Translations under genes and position numbers: made by a program
Part shown: one piece after another, positions 34,982-44,356 of the stretch
How the letters are laid out: the number at the start of each line of letters is the position of its first letter
Numbering within the stretch: position 1 is the stretch's first letter
The notes under the pieces: generated by a model
The model's input: the letters and a program-made list of their open reading frames with translations, nothing else
What the model was told of the DNA's origin: nothing
Databases searched by the model: none
DNA from: Saprospiraceae bacterium
GTDB taxonomy: Bacteria; Bacteroidota; Bacteroidia; Chitinophagales; Saprospiraceae
Reading direction: 5' to 3'
DNA length: 64,000 bases
Assembly: GCA_028280415.1 (NCBI GenBank)
Contig: JANQLV010000045.1
Location: 86,001-150,000, forward strand

Positions 34982-37414
34982 TTAAGATCCGCACATTAGA
35001 CAATCCGGATCATCCAGGTTACAGACCTGCCCTTGAGCAGCATCCATTTCCATTGGTTCGATCGAATGACCATTAGAAGTAGTATCATTTTGAATCGCAA
35101 CTTTAGCCACGGTAGCTCCCATTGCTGATTCGGTAGAGTTGACTCTCTGATGTTTTTTATCCAGAGTAAATTTAATCGGATCTACCGCTGCCTTTGATCT
35201 CAAATAGTACATACCCGTCTTAAGTCCTTTTTGCCATGCATAAAAGTGCATTGAAGAAAGCTTTCCAAAGTTTGGATTTTCAACAAAAAGGTTGAGTGAT
35301 TGAGATTGGCAAATAAAAGCACCGCGATCGGCAGACATATCAATGATTACTTTCTGGCTAAGCTCGTAAGCTGTTTTGTACAAATCTTTAAGGTTTTGTG
35401 GAATTTCAGGAATATCCTGAACAGAACCATTAGCAGCCATTAATTTTTGTTTCATCTCATCATTCCATAAACCCAGACCGATCAAGTCTTTCAGCAAGTG
35501 TTTATTGACAATGATGTACTCCCCTGATAAAGTTCGACGCGTATAAATATTAGAAGTATATGGCTCGAAACACTCATTATTTCCTAAAATCTGAGAAGTA
35601 GAAGCTGTTGGCATTGGTGCCAATAATAAGCTGTTTCTGACACCGTGTTCCTTAACATTTTTCTTCAGACCGTCCCAATCCCAGCGTTCACTAGGAGTCA
35701 CACCCCACATATCGTATTGTAGTATTCCTTTGGATACAGGAGATCCCTTATAAGTTTTGTAATGTCCTTCTTCCTTGGCCAGTACATTAGACTCCTCCAT
35801 TGCCGCGAAATAAATCGTTTCAAAAATTTCGCTATTCAACCGTTTAGCCTCCTGACTATCAAATGGATATCTCATCAGGATAAAAGCATCGGCCAGCCCC
35901 TGTACTCCGATTCCGATCGGACGATGGCGCATATTGGAGTTTCTAGCCTCTTCTACCGGATAGTAGTTGATATCAATTACTTTATTGAGGTTACGGGTAA
36001 CAACTCTGGTAATTTCGTACAGCCTCTGGAAATCAAATTCCCCCTCTTTAACAAACTTGGACAAATTGATAGAAGCCAGGTTACAAACGGCCACCTCGTC
36101 CGGAGCCGTGTACTCAATAATCTCTGTACAAAGATTACTGGAGCGAATTGTCCCAAGATTTTTCTGATTGGATTTTTTATTCGCAGCATCTTTGTAAAGG
36201 ATATAAGGTGTACCCGTTTCAATCTGAGATTCAAGGATAGCAAACCAAAGATCCTGTGCCTTAATCGTTTTACGGGCTCTCCCCTCTTGTTCGTATTTGT
36301 GATAAAGGGCTTCAAATTCCCCACCGTAGCAATCGTGCAATCCGGGAGCTTCGTTTGGACAGAATAAGGACCAGTCTTCATCATTTTTAACACGCTCCAT
36401 AAACAAATCCGAAATCCACATTGCATAAAACAAATCTCTCGCTCTCAATTCTTCTTTCCCATGATTCTTTTTCAAATCCAGGAATTCCCGGATATCTGCA
36501 TGCCAGGGTTCTAAATAAATGGCGAATGCACCTTTGCGTTTTCCACCGCCCTGATCTACATAACGGGCAGTATCATTATACACTCTCAACATCGGTATGA
36601 TTCCGTTGGAAGTCCCTCCGGTTCCCTTGATGTAGCTCCCCTGGGCCCGGATATTGTGAATGCTAAGACCAATACCTCCGGCAGACTGGGAAATTTTGGC
36701 GCAACGAGTCAAAGTCTCGAAAATACCGGAGATACTATCTTCGGTAGCCGTCAAAAGGAAACAAGAGGAAAGCTGCGGTTTTGGCGTACCGGCATTAAAC
36801 AAGGTAGGTGTTGCGTGGATGAACCACTTTTCTGACATCAGATTGTACGTGTTGATTGCAGATTCGATATCCTCCCCGTGGATTCCAATGGCTGCTCTCA
36901 TCAACATATGCTGAGGCCGTTCAACAACTTTACCGTTCATTCTCAAGAGATATGAACGCTCCAGCGTTTTAAAGCCAAAATAGTCAAAGCTATAATCCCG
37001 GTCATAGATGATAGCAGAATTAATTCGATCCTTATGTTCTTGGATAATTTTATGCGTTTCATCACTGATCAGCCCCGCTTTTTCATTTGTTTTGGGATCT
37101 ATATAATTGTATAAATCTTCCATTGTTTTTGAGAAAGATTTATCCGTGTTTTTATGAAGGTTAGAAACAGCAATACGTGCTGCCAGGAGTGCGTAATCCG
37201 GATGCTGAGCTGCCATCGAAGCCGCTGTTTCGGCAGCCAGGTTATCCAATTCAGTCGTTGTAACACCGTCGTAAAGTCCAAGAATTACTTTTTTAGCAAT
37301 CTCAATCGATGATACATATTTATCTGCCAGTCCGTAACAAAGTTTTTTAATTCTGGCCGTGATTTTGTCAAAACTAACATCTTCTCTTTTTCCGCTTCGT
37401 TTAATTACTTGCAT
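34982..37414 (-). CDS. nrdA: Ribonucleoside-diphosphate reductase class I alpha subunit
   Basis: This 810-residue protein opens with an ATP-cone (residues ~1-90, [18 protein letters not shown]), the allosteric activity domain. The barrel follows with the three active-site cysteines in context: C218 in LSSCFLL, C429 with N427 and E431 in NLCTE, and C444 in VCNLASINL. The C terminus ends [10 protein letters not shown], the mobile CxxC that re-reduces the active site. It converts ribonucleotide diphosphates to deoxy forms in the cytoplasm. The gene follows nrdB with a 182-bp gap holding a hairpin and ends in a strong terminator. Length is normal for class Ia. Confidence 0.98.
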   Translation of the reverse strand: MQVIKRSGKREDVSFDKITARIKKLCYGLADKYVSSIEIAKKVILGLYDGVTTTELDNLAAETAASMAAQHPDYALLAARIAVSNLHKNTDKSFSKTMEDLYNYIDPKTNEKAGLISDETHKIIQEHKDRINSAIIYDRDYSFDYFGFKTLERSYLLRMNGKVVERPQHMLMRAAIGIHGEDIESAINTYNLMSEKWFIHATPTLFNAGTPKPQLSSCFLLTATEDSISGIFETLTRCAKISQSAGGIGLSIHNIRAQGSYIKGTGGTSNGIIPMLRVYNDTARYVDQGGGKRKGAFAIYLEPWHADIREFLDLKKNHGKEELRARDLFYAMWISDLFMERVKNDEDWSLFCPNEAPGLHDCYGGEFEALYHKYEQEGRARKTIKAQDLWFAILESQIETGTPYILYKDAANKKSNQKNLGTIRSSNLCTEIIEYTAPDEVAVCNLASINLSKFVKEGEFDFQRLYEITRVVTRNLNKVIDINYYPVEEARNSNMRHRPIGIGVQGLADAFILMRYPFDSQEAKRLNSEIFETIYFAAMEESNVLAKEEGHYKTYKGSPVSKGILQYDMWGVTPSERWDWDGLKKNVKEHGVRNSLLLAPMPTASTSQILGNNECFEPYTSNIYTRRTLSGEYIIVNKHLLKDLIGLGLWNDEMKQKLMAANGSVQDIPEIPQNLKDLYKTAYELSQKVIIDMSADRGAFICQSQSLNLFVENPNFGKLSSMHFYAWQKGLKTGMYYLRSKAAVDPIKFTLDKKHQRVNSTESAMGATVAKVAIQNDTTSNGHSIEPMEMDAAQGQVCNLDDPDCLMCGS

Positions 37415-37513
37415 GTTGTCTTAATATTAGGAGTAATTGGGAATTAAATTTTAAAAGTGTTTCGTCGAAAAATTCAGTAAAATTAACCATTCAATATGTT
37501 TCATGTGTAGATG

Positions 37514-37560
37514 CATACGGGAGCGTGAAGTTGATAGGCACTTTCCCGTATGACTTATTT
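37514..37560 (+). terminator. Hairpin with T-run in the nrdB-nrdA gap (plus strand)
   Basis: CATACGGGA (37514-37522) pairs with TCCCGTATG (37544-37552), followed by ACTTATTTTTTTT on the plus strand. Both nrd genes read leftward, so this T-run is antisense to them. In the nrd message the same stem could be a processing or stability element between the cistrons. Confidence 0.5.
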
Positions 37561-37596
37561 TTTTCAGTTCCAGTTTACAAGTGAAATAAGTATCTG

Positions 37597-38571
37597 CTAG
37601 AAATCCTCATCAAGTGTGAAAACCTGCTTTTCGCGATCAGCCATCACACCGGATTTTTGATAATCACCAACGCGCTTTTCAAAGAAGTTGGTTTTTCCTT
37701 GTAGTGAGATAAGATCCATCCAGGGGAATGGATTTTCAACATTATATATTTTATCATTACCCAAGGCAACCAGTAAACGGTCAGCAACAAATTCAATGTA
37801 TTGACACATTAAATCATTATTCATTCCGATCAATTTTACAGGTAGAGCATCAGAGACAAACTTCTTTTCTATGTTTACGGCATCTTCAATAATCTCTTTG
37901 ATGGTTTCTTTGGAAAGCTTATTGACAATATGATCATTGTACAACATGCAGGCAAAATCGCAGTGCATCCCCTCATCTCTGGAAATCAGCTCATTAGAAA
38001 ATGATAATCCTGGCATTAAGCCTCTCTTTTTCAACCAGAAAATGGAGCAAAAAGAGCCGGAAAAGAAGATTCCTTCAACTGCTGCAAAAGCGATCAATCG
38101 CTCGGCAAAAGATCCGTTTTCAATCCAGCGCAAAGCCCAGTCTGCTTTCTCTTTTACACAATCCAGATTTTCAATAGCATTAAAGAGGTAATCTTTTTCT
38201 TTTGTGTCATCGATATAGGTATCGATTAAAAGGGAATAAGTTTCGGAGTGGATATTCTCCATCATGATTTGAAAACCATAGAAGAATTTAGCCTCAGTAT
38301 ACTGTACTTCATTCACAAAGTTCTCCGCCAGATTTTCATTAACGATACCATCACTAGCTGCGAAGAAAGCTAAAACATGTTTGATAAAATGACGTTCATC
38401 ATCATTTAGTTTTCCCCAATCTGACAGGTCCTGTGAAAGATCAATTTCTTCAGCTGTCCAAAAGCTGGCTTCTGATTTTTTATACCAAGCCCAGATATCA
38501 TTATGCTCTATTGGAAACAATACAAATCTGTTTGGATTTTCTTCTAAGATCGGTTCAACAACTGTACTCAT
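37597..38571 (-). CDS. nrdB: Ribonucleoside-diphosphate reductase class I beta subunit
   Basis: This 324-residue protein is the diiron radical subunit. The ligand helix reads E105-N-I-H108-S-E-T-Y112, matching the E115/H118/Y122 arrangement of E. coli NrdB, so the radical tyrosine is present. EGIFF (~167) and EGMHCDF (~200) give the later Glu and His ligands. The C terminus ends FTLDEDF, the tail that docks on NrdA. It supplies the tyrosyl radical to NrdA. It is the first gene of the nrd unit, preceded by a long intergenic region with DnaA-box-like sequences (38802-38962). Confidence 0.98.
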   Translation of the reverse strand: MSTVVEPILEENPNRFVLFPIEHNDIWAWYKKSEASFWTAEEIDLSQDLSDWGKLNDDERHFIKHVLAFFAASDGIVNENLAENFVNEVQYTEAKFFYGFQIMMENIHSETYSLLIDTYIDDTKEKDYLFNAIENLDCVKEKADWALRWIENGSFAERLIAFAAVEGIFFSGSFCSIFWLKKRGLMPGLSFSNELISRDEGMHCDFACMLYNDHIVNKLSKETIKEIIEDAVNIEKKFVSDALPVKLIGMNNDLMCQYIEFVADRLLVALGNDKIYNVENPFPWMDLISLQGKTNFFEKRVGDYQKSGVMADREKQVFTLDEDF

Positions 38572-39101
38572 AATTATTTTTTCGTTTAAAAGTTTAGTTA
38601 AAATTAGCCCTAACTACACCGGGTTTTAACCTTTGGGTAGTTCGAGCGGATTCTACATTAACAGCCATAGTCACTCTAATCATTTCGACTGTTATATGTA
38701 CCTGCGTAACGCTCCCTCACTCTGGGAGTTATTCGTTAAAATAGCTTGAAATCTGAGTGATTTCCCTTCTTAATTGAGCCTGAAAGTGGCGTTTCGAGAG
38801 GACATAGTGTTTCACTCAAAGTAGTTTCCAATTTGATAACATAAAAATACGACTAAAGCACTAATAAAGGTTTACAAGTTACCAACACTATGTGAATAAC
38901 TTTAATAAAACCCTGATTATCAATCACCTAAGCTTGTTGACAACATTTTCAAAATGTTGATAACTTTTACTTTTCCCCAGGCCTCCCCATTACGCAAATT
39001 AGTGAAATACCAATATATAATGCGTTCAAAGTTAATAGCATGCTAAAAATCAAGCGATTCAAATGCGCTATTCGGATACGCCAAAGAAAAAGAGGAATTG
39101 A
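38572..39101. other. 530-bp upstream region of nrdB
   Basis: No ORF is evident. It contains the repeat/DnaA-box-like cluster described separately and, on the minus strand nearer nrdB, the AT-rich leader. It also contains the end region of corA's neighbour interval: the corA gene stops at 39102. Confidence 0.45.
38802..38962. promoter_or_regulatory. DnaA-box-like cluster and inverted repeats upstream of nrdB
   Basis: ACATAGTGTT at 38802-38811 is the exact inverse of AACACTATGT at 38884-38893. TGTGAATAA (38891-38899; reverse complement TTATTCACA) fits the DnaA box TTATNCACA. TGTTGACAA (38935-38943) and TGTTGATAA (38954-38962) are close variants in the same orientation. CAACATTTT-C-AAAATGTTG (38941-38959) is a perfect 9-1-9 palindrome. 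DnaA control of nrd is known in E. coli; here it is inferred. Confidence 0.4.
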
Positions 39102-40052
39102 TTAAAAAAGTCGTTTTCTACGGAACCACCAGGCCAGTAGCAAACTGATTACTAAAGAAAAGATAATGATGTAAATAAATGCATATGGATCATCTTCAAA
39201 AGGCAAGTTTTTAATATTCATTCCATACAAACTTGCCACCAAAGTTGGTAACATCAAAATGATGGTAATCAACGTTAAGCGTTGAATTACAACATTCAGA
39301 TTATTGGAGATAATCGATGCATAAGCTTCCATCGTACCATTGAGGATATTGGTATAAACATTGGCCATCTCAAGTGCCTGACTATTGTCGATAATGATAT
39401 CTTCAAAAAGATCGGTTTGATCTTCGTCGGCCCTGATTCCGAGGAAATCGGAGCGCTTCATTTTCATTTTCAACAACTCGTTCGAGCTTAAGGTATTAAC
39501 AAAATATACCAAAGACTTTTCGATACTCAGTAGCTGTTTCAATTCCTTGTTTTTACTGGAATCGTACAACTCTTTCTCGATGAGGTTTCGCTTAAGATTA
39601 AGCTTTTTCAGACAGTTAAGAAAACGATACACATTTTGCTCCAGAATCTGTAGCACAAATAATGCTTCCTGGCCCGGATCAAAGTTTTTGACTTTGCTGT
39701 TTAAAAACAATTCCAGTACCGGGTTTTCATGCGAGGTAATCGTTACCGTAGCATCCGGTGTAAGGATTATACCAATAGGAACCGTCACATAAATCGGCTC
39801 GTTTTCTGAATCTATATCATTGAGAATAGGTGTATTAACAACAATCAGCCTGATGTCTTCTTCCCTTTCATAACGGGATCGTTCATCAATATCCAGAGAA
39901 TCCGTAAGGAAATCTAAAGGTATATCAAACTGTTGAGCCAGGTCTTCGAGCTCTTCTTGACTAAAAGGAGGAGAGATATTAATCCAGCAATTGGGCTCCG
40001 GCTGGTTCAGCTCCGTGAGCTGTCCTTTCACTTTCGCATAATATCGAATCAT
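39102..40052 (-). CDS. corA: CorA-family magnesium/cobalt transporter
   Basis: This 316-residue protein has a large N-terminal cytoplasmic alpha/beta domain (~1-250) with the long helix that forms the CorA funnel. Two C-terminal membrane helices follow (~258-276 and ~290-309). The selectivity motif YGMN (G277-M278-N279) ends the first helix and is followed by a short acidic loop PFEDDPYA, and the basic end WWFRRKRLF is typical. Members form homopentameric channels for Mg2+ (some for Co2+ or Zn2+) in the inner membrane. It stands alone, with 530 bp downstream and 214 bp upstream of non-coding DNA; no Mg-sensing leader was recognised. Confidence 0.95.
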   Translation of the reverse strand: MIRYYAKVKGQLTELNQPEPNCWINISPPFSQEELEDLAQQFDIPLDFLTDSLDIDERSRYEREEDIRLIVVNTPILNDIDSENEPIYVTVPIGIILTPDATVTITSHENPVLELFLNSKVKNFDPGQEALFVLQILEQNVYRFLNCLKKLNLKRNLIEKELYDSSKNKELKQLLSIEKSLVYFVNTLSSNELLKMKMKRSDFLGIRADEDQTDLFEDIIIDNSQALEMANVYTNILNGTMEAYASIISNNLNVVIQRLTLITIILMLPTLVASLYGMNIKNLPFEDDPYAFIYIIIFSLVISLLLAWWFRRKRLF

Positions 40053-40266
40053 AGTTGCCGGTAGTTTGCATTAGATAAATAAATTTATACGCAAACTTAC
40101 ACAAAAAATAGTTTTTTAAAAGCTAGTGGCTTATAATTTTTTTTAGAGCTGTTTTGCTTAAGCAGCACCTAATTCAGGGATGAAAGAGAAGATATAAGAA
40201 TACAGCGCTTTCATCAATTTTTTTACATTCTCAAATTCGATCAATCAGCGATAGTTTCAGGGCGCA

Positions 40267-41067
40267 TCAGGAATTTCTCACCTCGTCAATAAACGATTCG
40301 TAGATCGGAAGATCAAGCCGGCTTGCTCTACCCCACTGAGGTTTATAGCCATCCTTAATCCGATAATAATCAGAAATTATGTCCCCTTGTTGTTCAAGAT
40401 TAAAAGAGAGGAAACTTTTTCCCTTCTCCTGGCAATTTTTCAAAGCTTCGACTCCGCCATAATTATATCCCAGAACAGAACGTTGTGCTTCCAAGGCACG
40501 CGGGATATAAACAGAACCCATTTTTTCAAATTGCCAGACATGTGTCATCTCATGTATAAAAATACTGTTTTGCATAGAACCCCAACTATTAATCGTATAA
40601 AAGCTTACATAGCAAAAACGCCATTGCTTAGGTCCCGCAAAACTATACTCATCAATTCGCACACGGCGATAATTAATGGTATCACCAAAAACTGATTTGG
40701 CCAGATGGATTTCCCAATCGTACAGAGGACGTGTATTGAATTTTACAAGGTCCATGATTGTTTCGTACAACTCTCCTGTACCTAAAACATCTGCGATCAG
40801 GAAGAACAACTCCACCCACCATCTCCCAATGTGGTTGCGTTTTATTGTTTTGGAATTCGGTTCATTCTGATGATGTCGACCTGGGATAAAGTAAAATATC
40901 CCTCGCCAGAAATGTCCGAAAATCCTGGCAACGCGAACCGGGAACATCCGGAGATAGTCCGTAACCCGATAAAAAATTCCTAAGAATTTCGACCACATTT
41001 GAGATTTCATATTTTCTAATCTCAAATTAATGTGAAATGATTTTCCAGAGATTTCCATATCAGCCAC
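40267..41067 (-). CDS. vgr-related/DUF4157-like protein with HEMTH metalloprotease motif
   Basis: This 266-residue protein contains the zinc-metallopeptidase motif H172-E-M-T-H176 in IFIHEMTHVWQFEKMG. It is preceded by PLYDWEIHLAKSVFGD and INYRRVRIDE, the pattern of 'vgr-related' and DUF4157/eCIS-core proteins. The N-terminal ~95 residues are basic and aromatic with a hydrophobic patch (~84-94, WVELFFLIADVLG), but no signal peptide is evident. In other bacteria the domain occurs near type VI or contractile injection genes and in toxin cargo; none are adjacent here. The motif suggests a protease, but a third zinc ligand cannot be fixed. Met20 is an alternative start. Confidence 0.7.
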   Translation of the reverse strand: MADMEISGKSFHINLRLENMKSQMWSKFLGIFYRVTDYLRMFPVRVARIFGHFWRGIFYFIPGRHHQNEPNSKTIKRNHIGRWWVELFFLIADVLGTGELYETIMDLVKFNTRPLYDWEIHLAKSVFGDTINYRRVRIDEYSFAGPKQWRFCYVSFYTINSWGSMQNSIFIHEMTHVWQFEKMGSVYIPRALEAQRSVLGYNYGGVEALKNCQEKGKSFLSFNLEQQGDIISDYYRIKDGYKPQWGRASRLDLPIYESFIDEVRNS

Positions 41068-41641
41068 CGTTTAGTAAAAATTACTAAAACATCATAGCAG
41101 ATCATAGTGTGGTAAGCGTGTTTCTTTTAACCAAGAAACTGTTTGTGTTTCGATATTCGAAAAGCCTCCGGTCTTTGCTTTCACTTGAAGTTAGTAAGTT
41201 CTTAAATTGGAAACTACAGATTTCAATAGTTCGTTTAATCTAATGCTTTGGGAATTAATACTAAAGTGCGTAGCGGATACAAATGTAAAATAAATATTAA
41301 GTAATCTGAACTAAAGTTTTCCACATTATTTCCACAATGAGGTATTGTGGAAATAGTTTTGGTTGAACATTAAGCGGCTTTTGATTTGATTAACAATCAC
41401 TTACCAAACAATTCTTTACAAATTACAAATAAACCACATTTATTTTTACCTCATTTGAGGTAGTTGGGAATAAGGTTCTTCCTTTCAAGCGGATTTCCAA
41501 ATATCGACCAAATTTCAATTATCCTCGTATTAACTGATTGTTATTAAAAAGGGGCATATCCAAGCCGGAATCATTTGAGGCTTGACGTATATACAACTTC
41601 CGGTTAAACAACTCAGACTTGTCGAATTATTTCAATACTGA
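41068..41641. promoter_or_regulatory. 574-bp gene-free interval with strong inverted repeats
   Basis: A perfect 12-bp inverted repeat, TATTTCCACAAT at 41327-41338 with ATTGTGGAAATA at 41344-41355, has a five-base loop. TACCTCA-TT-TGAGGTA lies at 41447-41462. A TTTCGA-TAT-TCGAAA palindrome lies at 41148-41162, sharing 13 bp with 48534-48546. TTTTCCACA (41317-41325) is one base from the DnaA box. No ORF was found. Confidence 0.4.
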
Positions 41642-42943
41642 TTATTTAAACCGAATTGCTTTAACCGGATTAACCTTTGTCACGAGATAGGTAGGAATGA
41701 TCAAAACGATAATAGTCAGCAGCAAAGTCCCCAGATTGAGGAAAAGTATTGACCACCAGTCCAGTTCGATAGGTGCAACAGAAAGATAGTAGTCTTTTTC
41801 GGGTAAAGTAATAATTTCGAAAGTATCCTGGAGATAACACAAGGTCAGGCCAATGAAGTTGCCAAAGAACAAGCCTACACATATGATATATGCCGCATAA
41901 TAAAGGAAGATCTTCTGTATGTCCCAATTGGTACTTCCCAGCGCTTTTAGAGTCCCGATCATGTTAGTACGTTCGAGGATCAATATCAATAAGGCGGTCA
42001 CCATATTAATAATTGAAACGATCAGCATCAAAAGCAGGATGACAACTTCATTAATATCCTGTAATCCGAGCCATTCAAAAATACTGGGGAATTTATCTCT
42101 AATCGTCTGTGAAAAGAGATCATTAGGTAATTCCTCCATATAAATATGCTCATTTAAAGGTTCTATATCCCGGATATCATCCAGAAAGACCTCAAATCCG
42201 CCAACTTCATTCGGAGCCCAACCGTACAAATCCTGTATCATCCGAATATCTACAATGGCAAATCTCTGATCGTATTCCTCCAGACCGGTTTTATAGATTC
42301 CGGTCACTTCGAGCCTTTTAAGGATTTGCTGATCGCCGTCTTTAATAAAATAAACAATCATCCGGTCCCCAACATCCAGAATTAAGCGATTCGCAGTTTG
42401 TTCAGAAATAATGATTCCTCTGGAGATAGTATCTCCGAATTCCAGTTTATTCCCTCCGGTCAGATAATCATTCATATAGGACCAGTCGAAATCCTTCCCG
42501 ATCCCTTTCAGGATGATACCTTCTATCTGATCCCTGGTTTTGATAATCCCCGGGATATTAGCAAAAACCTGAATATGCCGAACCCCGCCGCGCGTTTCCT
42601 TTTCGATTAACTGATTCTCCAACTCGTAGCCCATAAAAGAAGGATTGCTGAGGTAACGGGCCTTTTTCAAGGTATCCAGACTTGGGTAAAATGTTTGATT
42701 AATATCGACAGGAACAGCTTCGAGGCTATACGTTACTCCTGTATCCATAATATGGATATGCCCCCAGAATCCAAAAATCTTACTACTTATCTCATTTTTG
42801 AAGCCCCGTATCAAAGAAGTAGCTATAATCATCACTGCTATACTCAAAGCAACAGCCAGGATCGAAATACGCAGAATCATTCTTGAAAAAGATTGATTAC
42901 CGGATACAGCTACTTTTTTAGCAATAAAATAAGGAAAGTTCAA
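41642..42943 (-). CDS. FtsX-like ABC transporter permease, LolC/LolE type
   Basis: With the chosen TTG start at 42943 it has 433 residues, beginning MNFPYFIAKKVAVSGNQSFS. An N-terminal membrane helix (~22-45, LRISILAVALSIAVMIIATSLIRG) is followed by a large periplasmic MacB-like domain and three C-terminal helices (~296-325, ~345-370, ~395-420) with LILERTNMIGTLKALGSTNW. This is the MacB/LolC arrangement, used to extract lipoproteins or for related mechanotransmission. No ATPase gene is adjacent. The frame stays open 32 codons upstream to an ATG at 43039, but that part crosses the tyrS promoter and lacks family similarity. Confidence 0.9.
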   Translation of the reverse strand: MNFPYFIAKKVAVSGNQSFSRMILRISILAVALSIAVMIIATSLIRGFKNEISSKIFGFWGHIHIMDTGVTYSLEAVPVDINQTFYPSLDTLKKARYLSNPSFMGYELENQLIEKETRGGVRHIQVFANIPGIIKTRDQIEGIILKGIGKDFDWSYMNDYLTGGNKLEFGDTISRGIIISEQTANRLILDVGDRMIVYFIKDGDQQILKRLEVTGIYKTGLEEYDQRFAIVDIRMIQDLYGWAPNEVGGFEVFLDDIRDIEPLNEHIYMEELPNDLFSQTIRDKFPSIFEWLGLQDINEVVILLLMLIVSIINMVTALLILILERTNMIGTLKALGSTNWDIQKIFLYYAAYIICVGLFFGNFIGLTLCYLQDTFEIITLPEKDYYLSVAPIELDWWSILFLNLGTLLLTIIVLIIPTYLVTKVNPVKAIRFK

Positions 42944-43047
42944 GTTCTCGGATTTTGATTTTACAACAAAGAAAGCAGTAATATTTGAACTTTTACATTG
43001 AAAAAAAGAGTTCTTTTCAAAAAACGTTAAACGAAGCAAATTTTATA

Positions 43048-43055
43048 TAAATTTG
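43048..43055 (+). promoter_or_regulatory. -7 box for tyrS
   Basis: TAAATTTG fits TAnnTTTG and ends 20 bp before the tyrS ATG. No clear -33 element is spaced correctly. Confidence 0.5.
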
Positions 43056-43075
43056 CAGCTTCAAAATCACAATAA

Positions 43076-44356
43076 ATGGACTTTTTAGAAGAACTAAAAT
43101 GGCGGGGCATGCTTCATCAGTTAACCCCTGGCGTAGAAGAACAATTAGCATCCGGTATGGTAGTAGGCTACATCGGTTTTGATCCGACTGCTCCATCTCT
43201 GACTATCGGTAACTTTGTTCAATTACAACTACTCAAATTATTTCAATTATCCGGACATCAGCCAATAGTAGTAATGGGAGGTGCGACCGGAAGGGTTGGT
43301 GATCCTTCGGGTAAAGATAAAGAGCGGCAACTCAAATCTTTTGAAGAACTGGATCGCAATCTGGAATTTCAATTAAAGCAAATGAAACGCTTTTTGGAAT
43401 TCGATAAAGGAGCCAATAAAGCCATACTGGTCAATAATTACGATTTTTACAAAGATATGAACATCCTCGACTTTCTCCGGGATGTGGGCAAGACACTTAC
43501 GATCAATTATATGTGTTCCAAAGAATCGGTCAAGAAGAGAATCGAGACCGGATTATCTTTTACCGAATTCAGTTACCAATTGCTTCAGGCTTACGATTTT
43601 CAATGCCTTTACAATCAATACAACTGCAAATTACAGATGGGAGGCTCTGACCAATGGGGTAATATTACTTCGGGTACAGAATTTATCCGAAGAAATATCA
43701 ATGGAAAAGCTTATGCCGTGACCACGCCTTTACTTACCAAGGCAGATGGATCGAAATTCGGAAAATCAGAAAAGGGAAACCTCTGGATTGACCCTGCCAT
43801 GACCTCTCCTTACGAATTCTATCAGTTCTGGATCAGAGCAAGTGATGATGATTTGCCTAAATACATCCGGTATTTTACTTTGAAATCGAGAGCAGAAGTA
43901 GAAGCCATGGAAGCAGAGCATAAAGATCAGCCGCAAAGAATAAAAGAACTTCTGGCCAAAGAAATAACTATCCGGGTACATGGTCTGGACGCATATGAAA
44001 GTGCATTTAAGGTATCAAAACTCATGTTCCAAAAGGCAGATAAAGAAACGCTACTTTCTTTGAGTGAAAAGGATATTATGACTATTGCCGAAGAATTAAA
44101 GGAAAATACTTTTAAAATTCCCCGCTCGGTAATAGACAATAATGATTTGAATATTATCAATTTACTGGCAGAGCAAACCAGAATCGTTTCTTCAAATGGT
44201 GATGCCCGACGAGCTATTAAAGGGAACGCAATTTCGATTAATAAAGATAAAATCAACAGTTTTGAGCATACAGTAAATAAAGATATATTGTTATTCAACA
44301 AATATCTTTTAATTGAAAATGGCAGAAAAAATAAATTTATTGTAATAGTTGAGTAA
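43076..44356 (+). CDS. tyrS: Tyrosyl-tRNA synthetase
   Basis: This 426-residue class I synthetase has the HIGH-equivalent PSLTIGNF (~39-46), the tyrosine-binding blocks YQLLQAYDF and GGSDQWGNI (~165-195) and the KMSKS-equivalent K227-F-G-K-S. A C-terminal S4 RNA-binding domain spans ~350-426 (RRAIKGNAISINKDKI). It charges tRNA-Tyr in the cytoplasm. The length matches bacterial TyrS of the 'KFGKS' type. It is divergent from the FtsX-like permease and shares a ~130-bp promoter region. No T-box or other leader is visible. The 941 bp following it are non-coding. Confidence 0.98.
   Translation: MDFLEELKWRGMLHQLTPGVEEQLASGMVVGYIGFDPTAPSLTIGNFVQLQLLKLFQLSGHQPIVVMGGATGRVGDPSGKDKERQLKSFEELDRNLEFQLKQMKRFLEFDKGANKAILVNNYDFYKDMNILDFLRDVGKTLTINYMCSKESVKKRIETGLSFTEFSYQLLQAYDFQCLYNQYNCKLQMGGSDQWGNITSGTEFIRRNINGKAYAVTTPLLTKADGSKFGKSEKGNLWIDPAMTSPYEFYQFWIRASDDDLPKYIRYFTLKSRAEVEAMEAEHKDQPQRIKELLAKEITIRVHGLDAYESAFKVSKLMFQKADKETLLSLSEKDIMTIAEELKENTFKIPRSVIDNNDLNIINLLAEQTRIVSSNGDARRAIKGNAISINKDKINSFEHTVNKDILLFNKYLLIENGRKNKFIVIVE

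Noticed and set aside
35762-36367. Plus-strand frame of about 201 codons inside nrdA
   Set aside because: It is antisense to the conserved nrdA catalytic region and shows no protein-like motifs.
38802-38893. NrdR boxes upstream of nrdB
   Set aside because: ACATAGTGTT and AACACTATGT resemble half-sites, but neither completes the 16-bp palindromic NrdR consensus and the 72-bp gap is too wide.
38891-41355. Chromosomal replication origin
   Set aside because: A few DnaA-box-like sites are present, but there is no dnaA, no ordered box array or AT-rich unwinding element that I can identify, and skew cannot be computed here.
42944-43039. 32-codon N-terminal extension of the FtsX-like permease
   Set aside because: It overlaps the divergent tyrS promoter area and lacks similarity; TTG at 42943 gives the expected NFPYFIAKK start.
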